Source of the DNA: Purpureocillium takamizusanense | Lineage: Eukaryota > Ascomycota > Sordariomycetes > Hypocreales > Ophiocordycipitaceae | Direction: 5' to 3' | Length of the DNA: 64,000 nucleotides | NCBI RefSeq assembly: GCF_022605165.1 | Contig: NC_063069.1 | Location: forward strand, 2,790,001-2,854,000 | Shown: positions 1 to 11,818 of the stretch, piece by piece | Layout of the letters: every line of letters begins with the position of its first letter | How positions within the stretch are numbered: position 1 is the first letter of the stretch | Notes under the pieces: generated by a model | The model's database searches: none | Seen by the model: only the letters and a program-made list of their open reading frames with translations | Told to the model about the DNA's origin: nothing | Position numbers and translations under genes: made by a program

Positions 1-49
1 CATCCCGCTGCTGTCTTGACGAGTGCTGACCTCGGTGCGCCCCCACTAG

Positions 50-872
<823 letters not shown>

Positions 873-1658
873 GCCAGGTGACGGCGCAGTGTTGCGGCTT
901 CACAACTTGGGAAAAGATACCAGACGTCTCACATATTCGCCCGAAATGTTCGTCACTTTAGGAGAGACTATGGCGCAGCGTTTAGGAGATCAGGAAGAGT
1001 GGTACCTCCTTTTGATACGGGAGGGCGCAGACACCTTGGGCTTTCCTTTGTGGTTTGTTTGTCATGAGGGCTGCGAGGCTTGATGCGTCGGACGATCACT
1101 ACGAAACCGTCCCTTTACGTAGCTGAATGAATTCCTTAATGATCGCACGTTGGCACTACACCGAACGTACCTCAAGTGCTGTCACAGGAGTTGATGATAA
1201 GCACACCTGTCCAGTGCTGGGCGAGGGCGGCCACGCCCACCTGGGACGAAACGCCGCTCATGCCGCCACTGGCCAGCTTGCTCTTCCCCCTGCGTCCCTT
1301 GCATATCAATAGGGTGCTAGTACGCCAGCATGTTTGGTTTCACGGCTGGGTGCTCGGACATGAGCCTTGCGCCAGAGCACATGTGACGGCGAGCGCGCGC
1401 GGTGGGCTCTGGCTTAGGAGTCTGAGACTTGAGCGTGGTGGGGCCGGGGCTTGTATGCACATTCACGGCAACCACTCGCGATTGACGCATTGTCCCCACC
1501 ATCACTGCCCAGCTTATCGATAACATGAAAGTCCCTGGAGCCAAATTTTTTGAGAGCGCAAGCAGAACCACCATCTTAACCAACCATCGCCAAGTCGTAA
1601 ATATATCGGCCAGCCCACCAAGAGACACTCGCCGGTCATCCTCGCAAGGCCACTCGAC
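873..1658. other. Intergenic, Rab11 to BRX1
   Basis: This is the 3' region of the Rab11 gene and the promoter of BRX1. Short open frames on both strands show no recognisable protein and no matching splice sites. I see no RNA gene or repeat. Confidence 0.6.
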
Positions 1659-2718
1659 ATGGCCGCCGTGTACAAGTCTCTGTCCAAGAGCGGGACACAA
1701 AAGGCCGAAGCGCCTAGTAATGGCGTCAAGAAGAACAAGCAGCGGGTGCTGATCCTGTCTTCCAGAGGCGTCACATACAGGTAGGTGGCCGACGCACAAA
1801 CTCTTGACCCTGCGCGGCTCTAACGTCTATGATCTCCTAAAGGCATCGTCACCTCCTAAACGATATTGCGTCAATGCTGCCGCATAGCCGAAAGGACGCC
1901 AAGTTCGACTCCAAGTCACGCCTCAACGAACTCAACGAACTCGCCGAGCTCTACAATTGCAACAATGTTCTCTTCTTCGAGGCGAGGAAGGGGAAAGACT
2001 TGTATCTGTGGCTGAGCAAGGTCCCTAACGGTCCTACGATCAAGATGCACCTCCAGAACTGTAAGTCTTGTCGAGCAGCACGCCCCGCGACGGCAGAGTA
2101 CACGCTAACATACTGACACCAGTGCACACCATGGAGGAGTTGCACTTCACGGGAAATTGCCTCAGGGGATCAAGGCCGTTACTGTCTTTCGACGGAGCCT
2201 TCGACAAGCACCCGCACCTGCGCGTCATCAAGGAGCTGTTCCAGCACACGTTTGGCGTGCCACAGGGCGCCCGGAAGTCGAAGCCGTTCATTGACCATGT
2301 CATGGGCTTCAGCTTCGTTGACGGCAAGATATGGGTTCGGAACTACCAGATCAGCGAGGAAGAGGCATCTGCAGTGAAGCCGAACGAGGAAGGCGCCAAG
2401 AATGGCAAGGCCTCGACCAAGTCAAAGCCCAGCAGCGACACCGATATCAGCCTTATCGAGATTGGACCCCGGTTTGTCCTCACACCGATTGTGATACAGG
2501 AGGGCTCTTTTGGTGGGCCCATCATTTACGAGAACCGCGAATTCGTCTCGCCAAACCAGCTGAGAGCGGACCTACGGAGATCCAAGGCCACAAGGCACAA
2601 TGCGCGAGCGGAGCAGATCGTCGGGCGCATGTCCAGGAAGGGCGATCTGGGCTTGAGGTCAAGCGGCAGCCAACGGATACCGAGGAATGAATTGGACAAC
2701 AAGGCTCTCTTCGCTTAG
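1659..2718 (+). CDS. brx1: Ribosome biogenesis protein BRX1 (Brix domain)
   Basis: Brx1 is a nucleolar factor needed for assembly of the 60S ribosomal subunit. Exons are 1659-1780, 1843-2060 and 2123-2718, giving 311 residues, the usual length. A basic N-terminus (KKNKQR) leads into the Brix domain, beginning VLILSSRGVTYRHRHLL and continuing through LNDIASMLPHSRKDAKFD, ELAELYNCNN and MHLQNLHTMEELHFTGN to IGPRFVLTPI. The C-terminal tail is basic and low in complexity. The start ATG lies a few codons before the first conserved block and no upstream in-frame extension is needed. The two introns are 62 nt each. Both introns must be removed to join the conserved blocks. Confidence 0.96.
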
Positions 2719-3777
2719 GCCGATGGAGACCTGGGCGTTGGGGATCACATAGGGAGGCGGCCTCATTCTTGCATGCAGGGGAATAACATGGGGTCTACCA
2801 AGACTGTCCCGTAATCACATACTTTGTACTGGAAACCCCGAACGAGGCAATGAGATACCATGCTCCAGGCTCTTTCCAGAAAGTTCACTGGTCGTGATGC
2901 CGAAATTCCCTGAGTGTAAACCGTTGATGTTCGCTAACCCAGAACACTTTTGCGATGGTTAGTCAGACATCACACACGTCATTCCCGAAGAGCGGCAAAT
3001 GTCCGGCTATCCCCCACCCAAGCACGCGACTGCCCCTGGGTGAGTCGCTCATTTCCATGTCGCCCTCTTGTCATTATCTTCAACCTCGCCAACCCTTCAT
3101 CCTTCAAGCATGACTGCTGGACGAGCGAACAGCCCATTTCACACAATGGAGCGAGCCACACCAACGGGGCAATTGTCCCCAACCATCATCAACCTCACTT
3201 TTTCAAGCCCCAAGGTAGGGGTGGTCGCCCTGTAGACTACTTCGTTGCGTGCTTCAGGTGACAAGAAGTGTCGCCGTGAAGCGACGACGGGGCCTTGGTG
3301 CTCCGCGGTCAACTCCACCCCCTAACTTTGTCGAGTCTCGGGAAACCTTCTTGACATACATCCCTCCCCGCGCTCTCGGAGACGCGATCCTGTACTCAGG
3401 AACCCCATCACCGCGGCCCGCCGCTAATAAGACCCGCAAAGGGTATATTCTTGTACGAATCCATCAAAAGACATGCTCCATCTTACCGGTAGAACCTTCC
3501 TCATTCTACAGCCACTAGATTTCAACTAACACGATAGATGCAGTTCAGAAACGTGCCGAGTCTTGTGTCGCTTAGTTCATTGGTATAGAGGCCGGTGTCG
3601 TACTTGGAGTCAGGTGCAATTTGTCTTCATACAAACAGAAATAACACACTGAATCAGCCGTTACGCGGATCGATTATCAACCCAACGATAGAGCTGATAG
3701 ATTGTCATCAAGTTCATCGTCCAGCGTCATCATCTCTCCAACGCCAGCCGCCCGCGAACGGCTTCCCAGGACTCAAA
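2719..3777. other. Intergenic, BRX1 to F-box-like gene
   Basis: About 1 kb. The stretch 2950-3520 is open in several frames, but the translations are low in complexity and have no family signature. The frame of the next gene stays open upstream to about 3595, but that part looks like leader sequence. I see nothing else. Confidence 0.5.
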
Positions 3778-5135
3778 ATGCAAGGACTAAAGAGAGATAG
3801 GGCTTGTTTGGCAGGCATGCCGGTCGAAATATTGCTCGAAATCTACCACCACCTGGACATTGCTGCCATCTTCGAGCTTTCAGCAGTCAACAGGTCGTTC
3901 TTCAATTTCTACCTCCGAAGAAAGGCTACTATCCTGCTTCCAGTCCTCGAGAGAGATTTCGGCCCGTTTGACGAGCTCCTCCAGGTCTACACAGCGTCTG
4001 CTGACGACATCAACGTCAAAGATGACTTGTATAAGCCGCGCCGCATCGTCTTCAGGCGCTTTGTTGGAGATGCCGGGCTTATGCTAACACAATACTCTCC
4101 TGCGCCGAATGTGCCTGTTGAGGGTATCGGCAATGGGTTCATCCGTGTAGATCAAAGTCGCAGGGCAGCTCCGTCGCCAGCATTGAGTCAGAAGACGTCC
4201 GTGTTGACAGAGAATGATCTCGGCGGCCTCTTGCAGCACTGTCGGCTCGTTCAGAGGTGGGAAGCGCTGTTCCCGCAGATGAGGTGGTTCAATCAACCTG
4301 AAGACTGCCGTTTCTTGCGACCCCATGAGTCGTTCAGATTTCGCAGAGCCTTGTACAGGTGGTGGCTCTATGGCCTCTACTTTCATGGCGAGTTTCCTCG
4401 CCCACGCGTGGGGCATCCTGAGCCGCATGTGGACGACATTCGAACCAGTCAAATGCGCCATCACTCTACTGCCGAGCTTCTTGAGTTGATGGATTTTCTG
4501 GAAACCATCAAGGACGTGATTTTGCACTATATCTGCCCGCGCTTGGATCCGAGTCAAAGCACAGTGCGTCCCCTCGCCTCCCCAACCGTTTTGCATGGCT
4601 AATGGACTTTCAGATCGAGGGCGAAGTCGCTCCCAATGGACTTGCAGACCGGAGCCACTCGCTCGCCACCAGCTGGATGGACCAAAGTCGTTGGGGCCGT
4701 GTCATTAGAACGTATGCGAAACTTGGTCCCGAGGAACTGTTGTACTACTTCGACAACATTTACAGCTACCCGCGGAAACGCCTGATCACAGAGATTCGGC
4801 TCCAACACCCCAGCTTTACCTTTGATCAAGAGTCCATCCAAATTGCCGTTCGCTGTGCGCTGGATGAGCGGCATTGGTTGGACAAGAAGCCCAGTCTGGC
4901 AGAGGATCGTTGCGGTGGAATCATCGACTTTGATGATGAGCGCGACGAGCAGAGAGGCGCTCTCAAGCATGACGGCAGCCCGGATGGGTCATTGCCTCAA
5001 GGTGCCCGGCCTGTGCCATCATTTTCGAGGTACTCTCCGCGAGGCGATGACGGCTCGTTCATGGACGACCATTACCATTTATCTGGGTTTGAAGGGCGTG
5101 TGGCTGCGGCGATGGCCTTGGATGCCGTAGTCTAG
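3778..5135 (+). CDS. F-box-like domain protein, function unknown
   Basis: Exons 3778-4563 and 4614-5135 are joined by a 50-nt phase-0 intron and give 435 residues. Residues about 14-50 (LAGMPVEILLEIYHHLDIAAIFELSAV) read like an F-box: a Pro at the start, alternating Leu/Ile and a final hydrophobic stretch. Such domains usually bind Skp1 in SCF ubiquitin ligases. No substrate-binding repeat is visible downstream. The middle is rich in Trp, Tyr and Arg (RALYRWWLYGLYFHGEF), a pattern seen in uncharacterised fungal F-box proteins. The C-terminal third is acidic and probably disordered. I chose ATG 3778 because it directly precedes the F-box; the open frame extends to about 3595 but is not protein-like there. 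The F-box is recognised by pattern; the target and role are unknown. Confidence 0.8.
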
Positions 5136-5483
5136 ACGCGCATTGGATGCCTAATCTATCGCGAACCCACGAGGGCTCGCATTGTGCTGGCATGGCAGTC
5201 TGCGTATTCATTGGGCTGCCTTCTTCACTTCGTACACGGCGGGCAAGCTATAGAGCATCAGAGCAGCGGCCATCGTTGTGGAACGCTGTGCCGATGTCAC
5301 CGTCAGTGGCTTTCTTTGACTTGAGAAGACGGAATAAAGGTGGATATTCATCTTGATGCGTCCGCGTGTGGACCGGAAATTCAGGCTGCGTCGTCATGTA
5401 GCACCGGCTCAATGCTCTGATGCAATTGCTTCATGTTCCATTTGAGAGATTGCGGTTTCGTGCACCGTGTTCAGGGGGAGCGC

Positions 5484-5569
5484 CTGGCAGCTGAGGTGAT
5501 GTTTTAGTAGCCCGCCACGCGCAGTTGGCGGTGTCCAGGCGGCCCAGCACTGGCAGCTGGTCACCTCAG
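5484..5569. repeat. Short inverted repeat with paired CTGGCAGCTG boxes
   Basis: CTGGCAGCTG occurs at 5484-5493 and again at 5550-5559. CTGAGGTGA at 5491-5499 is perfectly complementary to TCACCTCAG at 5561-5569, so the stretch can fold into a stem with a loop of about 60 nt. This is a direct sequence observation. The function is unknown; it could be a binding site or a remnant of a small element. Confidence 0.55.
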
Positions 5570-6235
5570 TGGAGGCGTGTAACTCAGCCCAAGTGGCTGG
5601 GGCCGCCGCCAGTCTAATCCCGCCTCTGGGGGGGCCCGCCTACTAGGTAGTTAGTACGTATTATGATTTGCGCCTCGACTCTCATCCGCCAAGTTACACC
5701 ACCATCCTCAACCACCACCCCTCCGCCAACACCGCATCAGCGCAGGAACTCACGGCTGTGCTGTTGCGCGCTGCTTTTCCCGCTCGCAGCCTCCAGGCCC
5801 CAATCCTACATTCGCTGCGCCCTGGCTCTAGCCGCTGATTGCGCCGCACATGCGACGTGCAGGAACGTGGTTTGCCGACCAACCTTTCTGGATAGCCTCG
5901 CAACAAGGTAAGCATAAACGCACAGTCATGCGCCTGGCCTTGTCAAGAGCTCTTCTTCCATGATGGATTCTGGCTTCGGGGCTAGCACACGCCTGTGTGA
6001 CCCTGTTAGCCCTCGCCTAGCCGTCGCTCCTAGACCATCTCCTGACGAGCTGGATGGACCTGTGCGGTGGCTCTTACATGACTACCTACCGAACCACTTG
6101 TCCGCCACTCGGCCATGTTTCCCCTGACGTTTGAGACTGTCGCCCCGTGCCCGCGAGGAAGAGCACCCAAGGCCATGAGAATAACCTCGCCATAGTGAGC
6201 AAAGCTGACGGCGAACAGAACCCCCTTGAGCCAAG

Positions 6236-6260
6236 GGAGAGAGAGAGTGTGTGTGTGTGT
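6236..6260 (+). repeat. (GA)n/(GT)n microsatellite in HDA1 leader
   Basis: A GA run passes directly into a GT run about 100 bp upstream of the HDA1 start codon. It lies in the probable 5' leader. Confidence 0.8.
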
Positions 6261-6354
6261 TGCCCATCATCATCACTCGCTCGTCAGCACGGCGCCGTGC
6301 GTCACCAAGACAAGGGGAGGCCTGGTCGCGTAGCCGCGGCCTGTACTCTCCTGC

Positions 6355-8808
6355 ATGGCTGGAACCATGGACGAGCATGTCGCCATGGACGTAGACGATC
6401 ATCCGATGGAGGGCGTCGAGGGGACCAACGGCCTCGGGGCAAAGGACGACAACCTCGCAGATGAGGACGACGACAACACGGCGTCTGACTATCCCGGCTC
6501 CGACGAATACAGTGATGCAGAACCGGATGAAGTCGCGCTGGACCAGCTTCGTCGCCGCGGCCTCCTCCCTACCGGGTGCTGCTACGATGACCGGATGAAG
6601 CTGCACATGAACGCCGACTTCAGCCCCAACACACACCATCCCGAGGATCCCCGACGCATTCACGAAATCTTCAAAGCATTCAAGAAAATGGGTCTTGTGT
6701 ATACTGGGCCCGAATCTGAGCTACCGCGCATCATCAAAGAGTGTCCGACAAAGTACATGTGGAGGATTCCAGCCCGTGCCGCCACCCGGGAGGAGATCTG
6801 TCTAGCCCACTCCGCGGATCACTTGGCTTGGGTCGAGAACCTCGATACAGTCAGTACCTCGGAGCTCCGTGAGCTCACCAAGCGGTACGATCAAGGCCGA
6901 GAATCGCTTTACGTTGGGAGCATGTCGCACTCTGCAGCTCTGCTCTCCGCCGGCGGCGCAATCGACACCTGCAAAAACGTCGTCAATGGCCAAGTCAAAA
7001 ACGCTTTCGCTGTCATCCGGCCACCGGGGCATCACGCGGAGTGGGACGCACCGATGGGCTTCTGCTTCTTCAACAACGTCCCCGTGGCTGTCCGTGTCTG
7101 CCAGCAGGACTACCCTGATATCTGTCGAAAGGTCCTTATCCTCGACTGGGACGTGCACCACGGCAACGGCATCCAGAACATCTTTTACCAGGACCCAAAT
7201 GTTCTGTACATTTCCATTCACGTATACCAGAATGGCCACTTCTATCCTGGAAAACCCCCGAACCCCATGACCCCCGACGGCGGCATCGAGAACTGCGGTA
7301 CGGGTCCCGGTCTCGGCAAGAACATCAACATTGGCTGGCATGACCAAGGCATGGGTGACGGCGAATACATGGCGGCATTTCAGAAAATCGTCATGCCGAT
7401 TGCCCAAGAGTTCAATCCTGACCTCGTGGTGATCTCTGCCGGGTTTGATGCCGCGGATGGCGATGAGCTTGGGGGCTGCTTCGTTACGCCGGCGTGCTAC
7501 GCCCACATGACGCATATGCTCATGTCGCTTGCAGATGGAAAGGTAGCAGTGTGTCTCGAAGGCGGTTACAACCTTGCGGCGATCTCCACTTCGTCGGTGG
7601 CCGTAGCAAGAACTTTGATGGGCGAGCCTCCTCCAAAGATGGTCATCCCGAGCATCAACAGGGAAGCCGCGAGAATTCTTGCCAAGGTGCAGGCGCACCA
7701 GGCACCATACTGGCAGTGTATGCGTGCTGGCGTCGTCAACGTACCAGAAGTACAATCCCTCAACGCCCACAGGCTACACGATGTCATCAGGAACGCCCAG
7801 AGACAGGTGCTGCTGGAGAAGCACAATATGGTGCCTTTGTATGTGCAGCGAGAGCAGCTGTACAGGTCTTTCGAAAATCAGGTTCTCGTTACCCCTGACC
7901 TACAAGATGCGAAGAAGATACTGGTTATTATCCACGATCCGTGAGTCGTCAAATTCGGGCCACCACCGAGTGAAAGCTTACATGGTCTAGCCCTCAGCTT
8001 TTGGCTCAACCTGATGTTGTTGACTCCTCTCTGGAGCCCCATAACGCCTGGGTGGTAGGTTTCATTTGCACATACCAGGGCGTTGGAGGGCTGCGGCTAA
8101 CGCTCGCAGGTGGACGGCGTCACACAATACATCGACTGGGCGGTCAGTAATAAGTTTGGTGTCATGGACATCAATGTCCCAGCATACATTACACACGAAG
8201 AGGTTAGTGGAAACTTATATTGGACACTCAGTGAACATGACTGAAAAGATTTTCTCCAGGACGCCGAATCATACGAAGCTCCAGTTTCGGAGAAAGGCCT
8301 TCAGGAGCAGATGCAGCAATTGATGTGCTACCTGTGGGACAACTTCATCCAGCTGTATGATGCAAATGAGATATTCTTGCTCGGCGTCGGCAACGCGTAC
8401 CTTGGAGTCAAGATGCTGCTCATAAACCGAGGTGTGTTTTTTCGGGCATATCCATGCAAACTTTGACGCTCACAGCAATTAGATTGCAAATCCAAAATCA
8501 CAGGCATTGTCAACTTCGCCACGGGTAACCTCCGCCCCGTCAAGTCCGACATCGACACGGACTTGTCGTTGTGGTACAAGGAAAACTCAAGGGTATACGT
8601 TGCAGGCGACCACGCCTGCTGGACAGACCACGATTTGACGAAGAAGGTTCACAAGAGACGCTTCGGCACCGTCGTGCGCAGCCAGATGGTCGGGTTAAAT
8701 AAGATGATGCAAGAACATGCTGAGGAGGCGCAGGACTGGATCATGGCGCGGGTGCCCGTAGCCAGTGGCGGCGAGACGACTGAAGAGGAAGACAGGTCGC
8801 CGTCATAA
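6355..8808 (+). CDS. hda1: Class II histone deacetylase Hda1 with Arb2-like tail
   Basis: Hda1/Clr3 removes acetyl groups from histones H3 and H2B and supports gene silencing. Exons are 6355-7940, 7991-8054, 8110-8202, 8260-8431 and 8483-8808, giving 746 residues. After an acidic N-terminus, the deacetylase domain (about 75-420) holds RPPGHHAEW with the paired His at 226-227, the metal site LDWDVHHGNG (264-272), SAGFDAADGDELGG (Asp365) and LEGGYNL with the catalytic Tyr405. Residues about 470-740 match the Arb2-like domain found after the catalytic domain in Hda1-type enzymes. The first ATG (6355) is followed by another at 6367 in a better context (ACCATGG); either may be used. The acceptor at 8482 could be replaced by one at 8502, both in frame; I prefer the first because it keeps the RDCKSK segment. 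Confidence 0.96.
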
Positions 8809-9338
8809 GCGACCCTCGGTGCAATTTCTTATGTTTCTGGTAGAACTTGCGTTTGTCGTCGCCAGATCAGGTGGCAACAGGCGTCTTCCGGGGCCCGGAG
8901 TCAGGGCGGCAGAGAGTCGGGTGTTGGCTGAAGAATATCCTTTATATACAGCTCAAGTTGCCTGAAGACAGTTAACGCAAGATAGGCATCAGTTTTTACA
9001 ACTTGACCCTGCTGAAAATGACTCAATCCGTGGCGAGATAGGCACTGGGTGATGACTGTTTCCTTGTTAGTTCTCCTTTCGGGCAGCACATGGCATGTCT
9101 TGAGCCTACCGTGCCAACAGACAGCGTCTGCAGCACCTCGCACAGTGTGGCCAGCCTTATCGCCTTATCAGGGCGCTTGGATGCAAATTTCCGGTGCAAA
9201 CGCCGCCCGACCCATCACTACCTTCTAGCCTCACCCAACTGCTGCAGCCTTCGCCTTTGGCAACCCAGCCTGCTGCAGCGCTTCACATTCGCACAACGGG
9301 CACAATCACGGACCTGCACGCTGCAGGAAGTCGCTAGC
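8809..9338. other. Intergenic, HDA1 to SR-rich gene
   Basis: 530 bp of 3' region and promoter. An open frame from 9090 runs in phase into the next gene, but its translation is Cys/Leu-rich and unlike the SR protein that follows, so I read it as leader. Nothing else is seen. Confidence 0.55.
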
Positions 9339-11048
9339 ATGGACCGCGATCGTGACGGCCGAGGCCGACGGTTAGCACTCCTACCGGCGTCGTGTCTGCA
9401 TCCGGCGCCTCCACCAGAGGCCAGCGAACTGACAGGTCCCAGATTCGACGATGGCGAGATCATTAGGTATGGTGCCGGCGAGTCCTGGAGACCGACCCCA
9501 CGAGGCGGCGACCGATCCCCCAGACGAACATCACCGAGGCGAACCAGAAGTCCCATCAGAGACCGAGCTAGGAGCCCGAGACCTAGGAGTCCCCGCCCTC
9601 GCAGCCCTGGAATCACAGGGTCCGACAGCTACGTGCCCGGACGATACGCGCCTCGCCGGCGTTCTCGAAGCGGAGGCGATCGCTACCGACGCGAACGCTC
9701 CAGAGATCGCGGTGAGAGCCCTCGCAGACGCGAGCGTACTCGCTCACCCATGAGAAGGTCGCCGCCGCCGCGACGCAGTCCATCCCGTCGCGGGTCGCCT
9801 GTTCGTGACCGACCCTACGACCGACCAAGATCCCCACGCCGTGATTGGAATAACGACAGGAACCAGTCACGTGAACGCAACCGTGACTGGGATCGAGACC
9901 GCAATCGTGATAGAGATCGAAACTTTGACAGGCGCGACGACAGGCGCGACGACAGGAGACGGTCGAGATCCCCCTTTGGCCGGGACCGCCGCGACAGAAG
10001 CCCCCTCGGGAAGAACACGCCTCTCGCCTCGCGTGGTGGCTCATATAGGCCGAGATCTCGCAGCCCCCCCAACCGACGCGGGGACAGATATGACGGATAC
10101 AGAAGGTCTTCGCCCCCGCGAGACTCGGCTGTCTCCTCAGCTCTGGTCTCTCGGCCCGCTTCGGAGCGAGCATCACCACGCCCTTCGTCGACCCGAGTTC
10201 GTTCTCCCCTGGCGTCGCGTGAAGAGACCCCACAACCTGCAGCAACCTCGGGCTCAGCATCCGTTCGAGACGCACCTGGATCAGGCCCCCACGATTCTAA
10301 CACTCCCTCGATCAAGTCACCGCCGCGCGGACCGGCAGCACTGAGAGCGCCACCGACGGGCCCAGCCTCCAACCGCAGTGCCAACGCATCAGTGTCATCC
10401 CCAGGCCCAACAGCCGCCAAGCACCCACAGACGCCAGGTACCATACCACATCGGTCTGACACAACGAGTCCTTCCACGTCTAACCCACCCGCTGGCCCGC
10501 GAGGCTACGTTGCCTCGGGTCGAGGAGGGTATTCCTCACGTGGCGGACGAGGAGGATGGAGCCAGCCACCTTCTAGACAAGGATCGAGTCTCTCTCAGCC
10601 GCCCACGCCCGGTGGACCGGCGGCGATACCAACCGGCCCGCGTGGTGGTCCAGGAATTGCGGGATATGCATCAGGGTCTGGTCAAGTACGTTCTTTTCGT
10701 TCACCCCTTGGTCCCTCTGCTCACCGTGGTCGTCGGCAGCGTCAATCTCTTGCTCAAAGTCTCCTCACGACTCTGCCGCCGATCGTGCCGGGCGGGAAGC
10801 TGGAGCCGTCGATGACACCGCTCGCCCTGGGCGTGACGCGCGAGCTTGAGCCGCACTACCGTAAGCTCCGCGAGGAGGAGGAGAAGCTCCGGGAGGACCT
10901 CAAGGCAAAGCAGGAGAAGGTGCGCAAGAGCCTGTACGTCTGGGACCGACTGGAGCGGGAGTCCCGCGCGTGGGAACTGCGCAGCGACTTGAGCGAGAAG
11001 AGCATGAAGAACTTGGCGGGCGAGGGCATGGGCGGCGCTGCGTTCTAA
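9339..11048 (+). CDS. Arg/Ser-rich (SR-like) protein, probable RNA-processing factor
   Basis: My model has exons 9339-9370, 9443-10685 and 10740-11048, 527 residues. Intron 1 (72 nt) has a perfect AACTGAC branch site just before its acceptor and joins GRGRR to FDDGEIIRYG. Intron 2 (54 nt, GTACGT donor) is a multiple of three, so the frame also reads through it. Residues about 30-230 are packed with SPRR, RSPR and RDR repeats like an RS domain, which usually binds other splicing proteins and is phosphorylated by SR kinases. The middle is Pro/Ser/Gly-rich with an RGG-like patch (SGRGGYSSRGGRGG). The last 80 residues are a charged helix, probably a coiled coil. There is no RRM or PWI domain. The exact role is not known. 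Confidence 0.75.
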   Translation: MDRDRDGRGRRLALLPASCLHPAPPPEASELTGPRFDDGEIIRYGAGESWRPTPRGGDRSPRRTSPRRTRSPIRDRARSPRPRSPRPRSPGITGSDSYVPGRYAPRRRSRSGGDRYRRERSRDRGESPRRRERTRSPMRRSPPPRRSPSRRGSPVRDRPYDRPRSPRRDWNNDRNQSRERNRDWDRDRNRDRDRNFDRRDDRRDDRRRSRSPFGRDRRDRSPLGKNTPLASRGGSYRPRSRSPPNRRGDRYDGYRRSSPPRDSAVSSALVSRPASERASPRPSSTRVRSPLASREETPQPAATSGSASVRDAPGSGPHDSNTPSIKSPPRGPAALRAPPTGPASNRSANASVSSPGPTAAKHPQTPGTIPHRSDTTSPSTSNPPAGPRGYVASGRGGYSSRGGRGGWSQPPSRQGSSLSQPPTPGGPAAIPTGPRGGPGIAGYASGSGQVRSFRSPLGPSAHRGRRQRQSLAQSLLTTLPPIVPGGKLEPSMTPLALGVTRELEPHYRKLREEEEKLREDLKAKQEKVRKSLYVWDRLERESRAWELRSDLSEKSMKNLAGEGMGGAAF

Positions 11049-11818
11049 TGAGGCACTGCGATACGACACGACACGACACGCCCCAGGCATGGACGTGAAA
11101 AGACAGCGTCATCAGTCACACACGATGCCCCGGTGCTCCACCGCGGATACGGAATTCGGAGTTTGAGGCGTACAACAACGCACAGAGAAGGCGTGAGCCG
11201 GACACGAGTGTCTCTTGCATGAATTTGAGAAAGAAAGCGGGCGTCACGGGGCTGGGAAACGGGACTCCGCACACGATAGGCCAGGCATAGCATGGCAAGA
11301 GTTGAAGGCGATAGCGGCCATTCTATTTTAGTTTTATACCCCGATTACCAAAAGCGCAATGGATTCCCACGTTGTCTGCCTCCGGATCACGATTCTGCCT
11401 ATTCTAGGCGCCTGCCTGTAGCATGTTAGGCTTTGTAGGTGCGCCTCGCTCACCCACTCAGTCATGCAAGCGAGTGACGCCGGTGGGTCGCGCAATACCA
11501 GCACTCGTTGATCGTTCTATCTAAACAAATCAAAGTCGTACACTGGTGGCCACTTCTCGACTGTTTCCTTGGCCATGTGGAGTGATCCATCATCTAAGGG
11601 GTATCGTCCCATTTGCGCCGACCCCATTTCCCGTAGCTCATTACCTATTGCCCATTACCTGTCGCCCGTGGCCGTGTTCCATGATGAGAGCCTCAAATAG
11701 GGCCAGCCAAACACACAAAACCGCAGCAGGGAAGTAGAAGTCCCATGCCTCCTCGGTGGAAGACCGCAGCATCAACGTTGACGACGCGCAGTCGGGGCAG
11801 AGAAAAAGCCACCGTCCG
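11049..11818. other. Intergenic between convergent genes
   Basis: 770 bp between the stop codons of the SR-rich gene and the LRR gene. It holds only 3' untranslated sequence as far as I can see. A short tandem ACACG run lies near 11062-11080. Confidence 0.6.

Larger units (their letters stand above)
5136..6354. other. Intergenic and 5' leader of HDA1
   Basis: About 1.2 kb with no supportable gene. It contains an imperfect hairpin-like repeat (5484-5569, listed separately), a perfect GTAAGC donor at 5908 that could start a leader intron of HDA1, and a GA/GT microsatellite near 6236-6260 just before the coding start. Short open frames overlap the leader but resemble nothing. Confidence 0.5.

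Noticed and set aside
6802..7770. 322-residue open frame on the minus strand over HDA1
   Set aside because: It is antisense to the deacetylase domain and has no family signature.
9090..9338. N-terminal extension of the SR-rich protein
   Set aside because: The frame is open but the translation is unlike the RS protein, and ATG 9339 opens straight into the RDRDGRGRR start with a well-formed intron after it.
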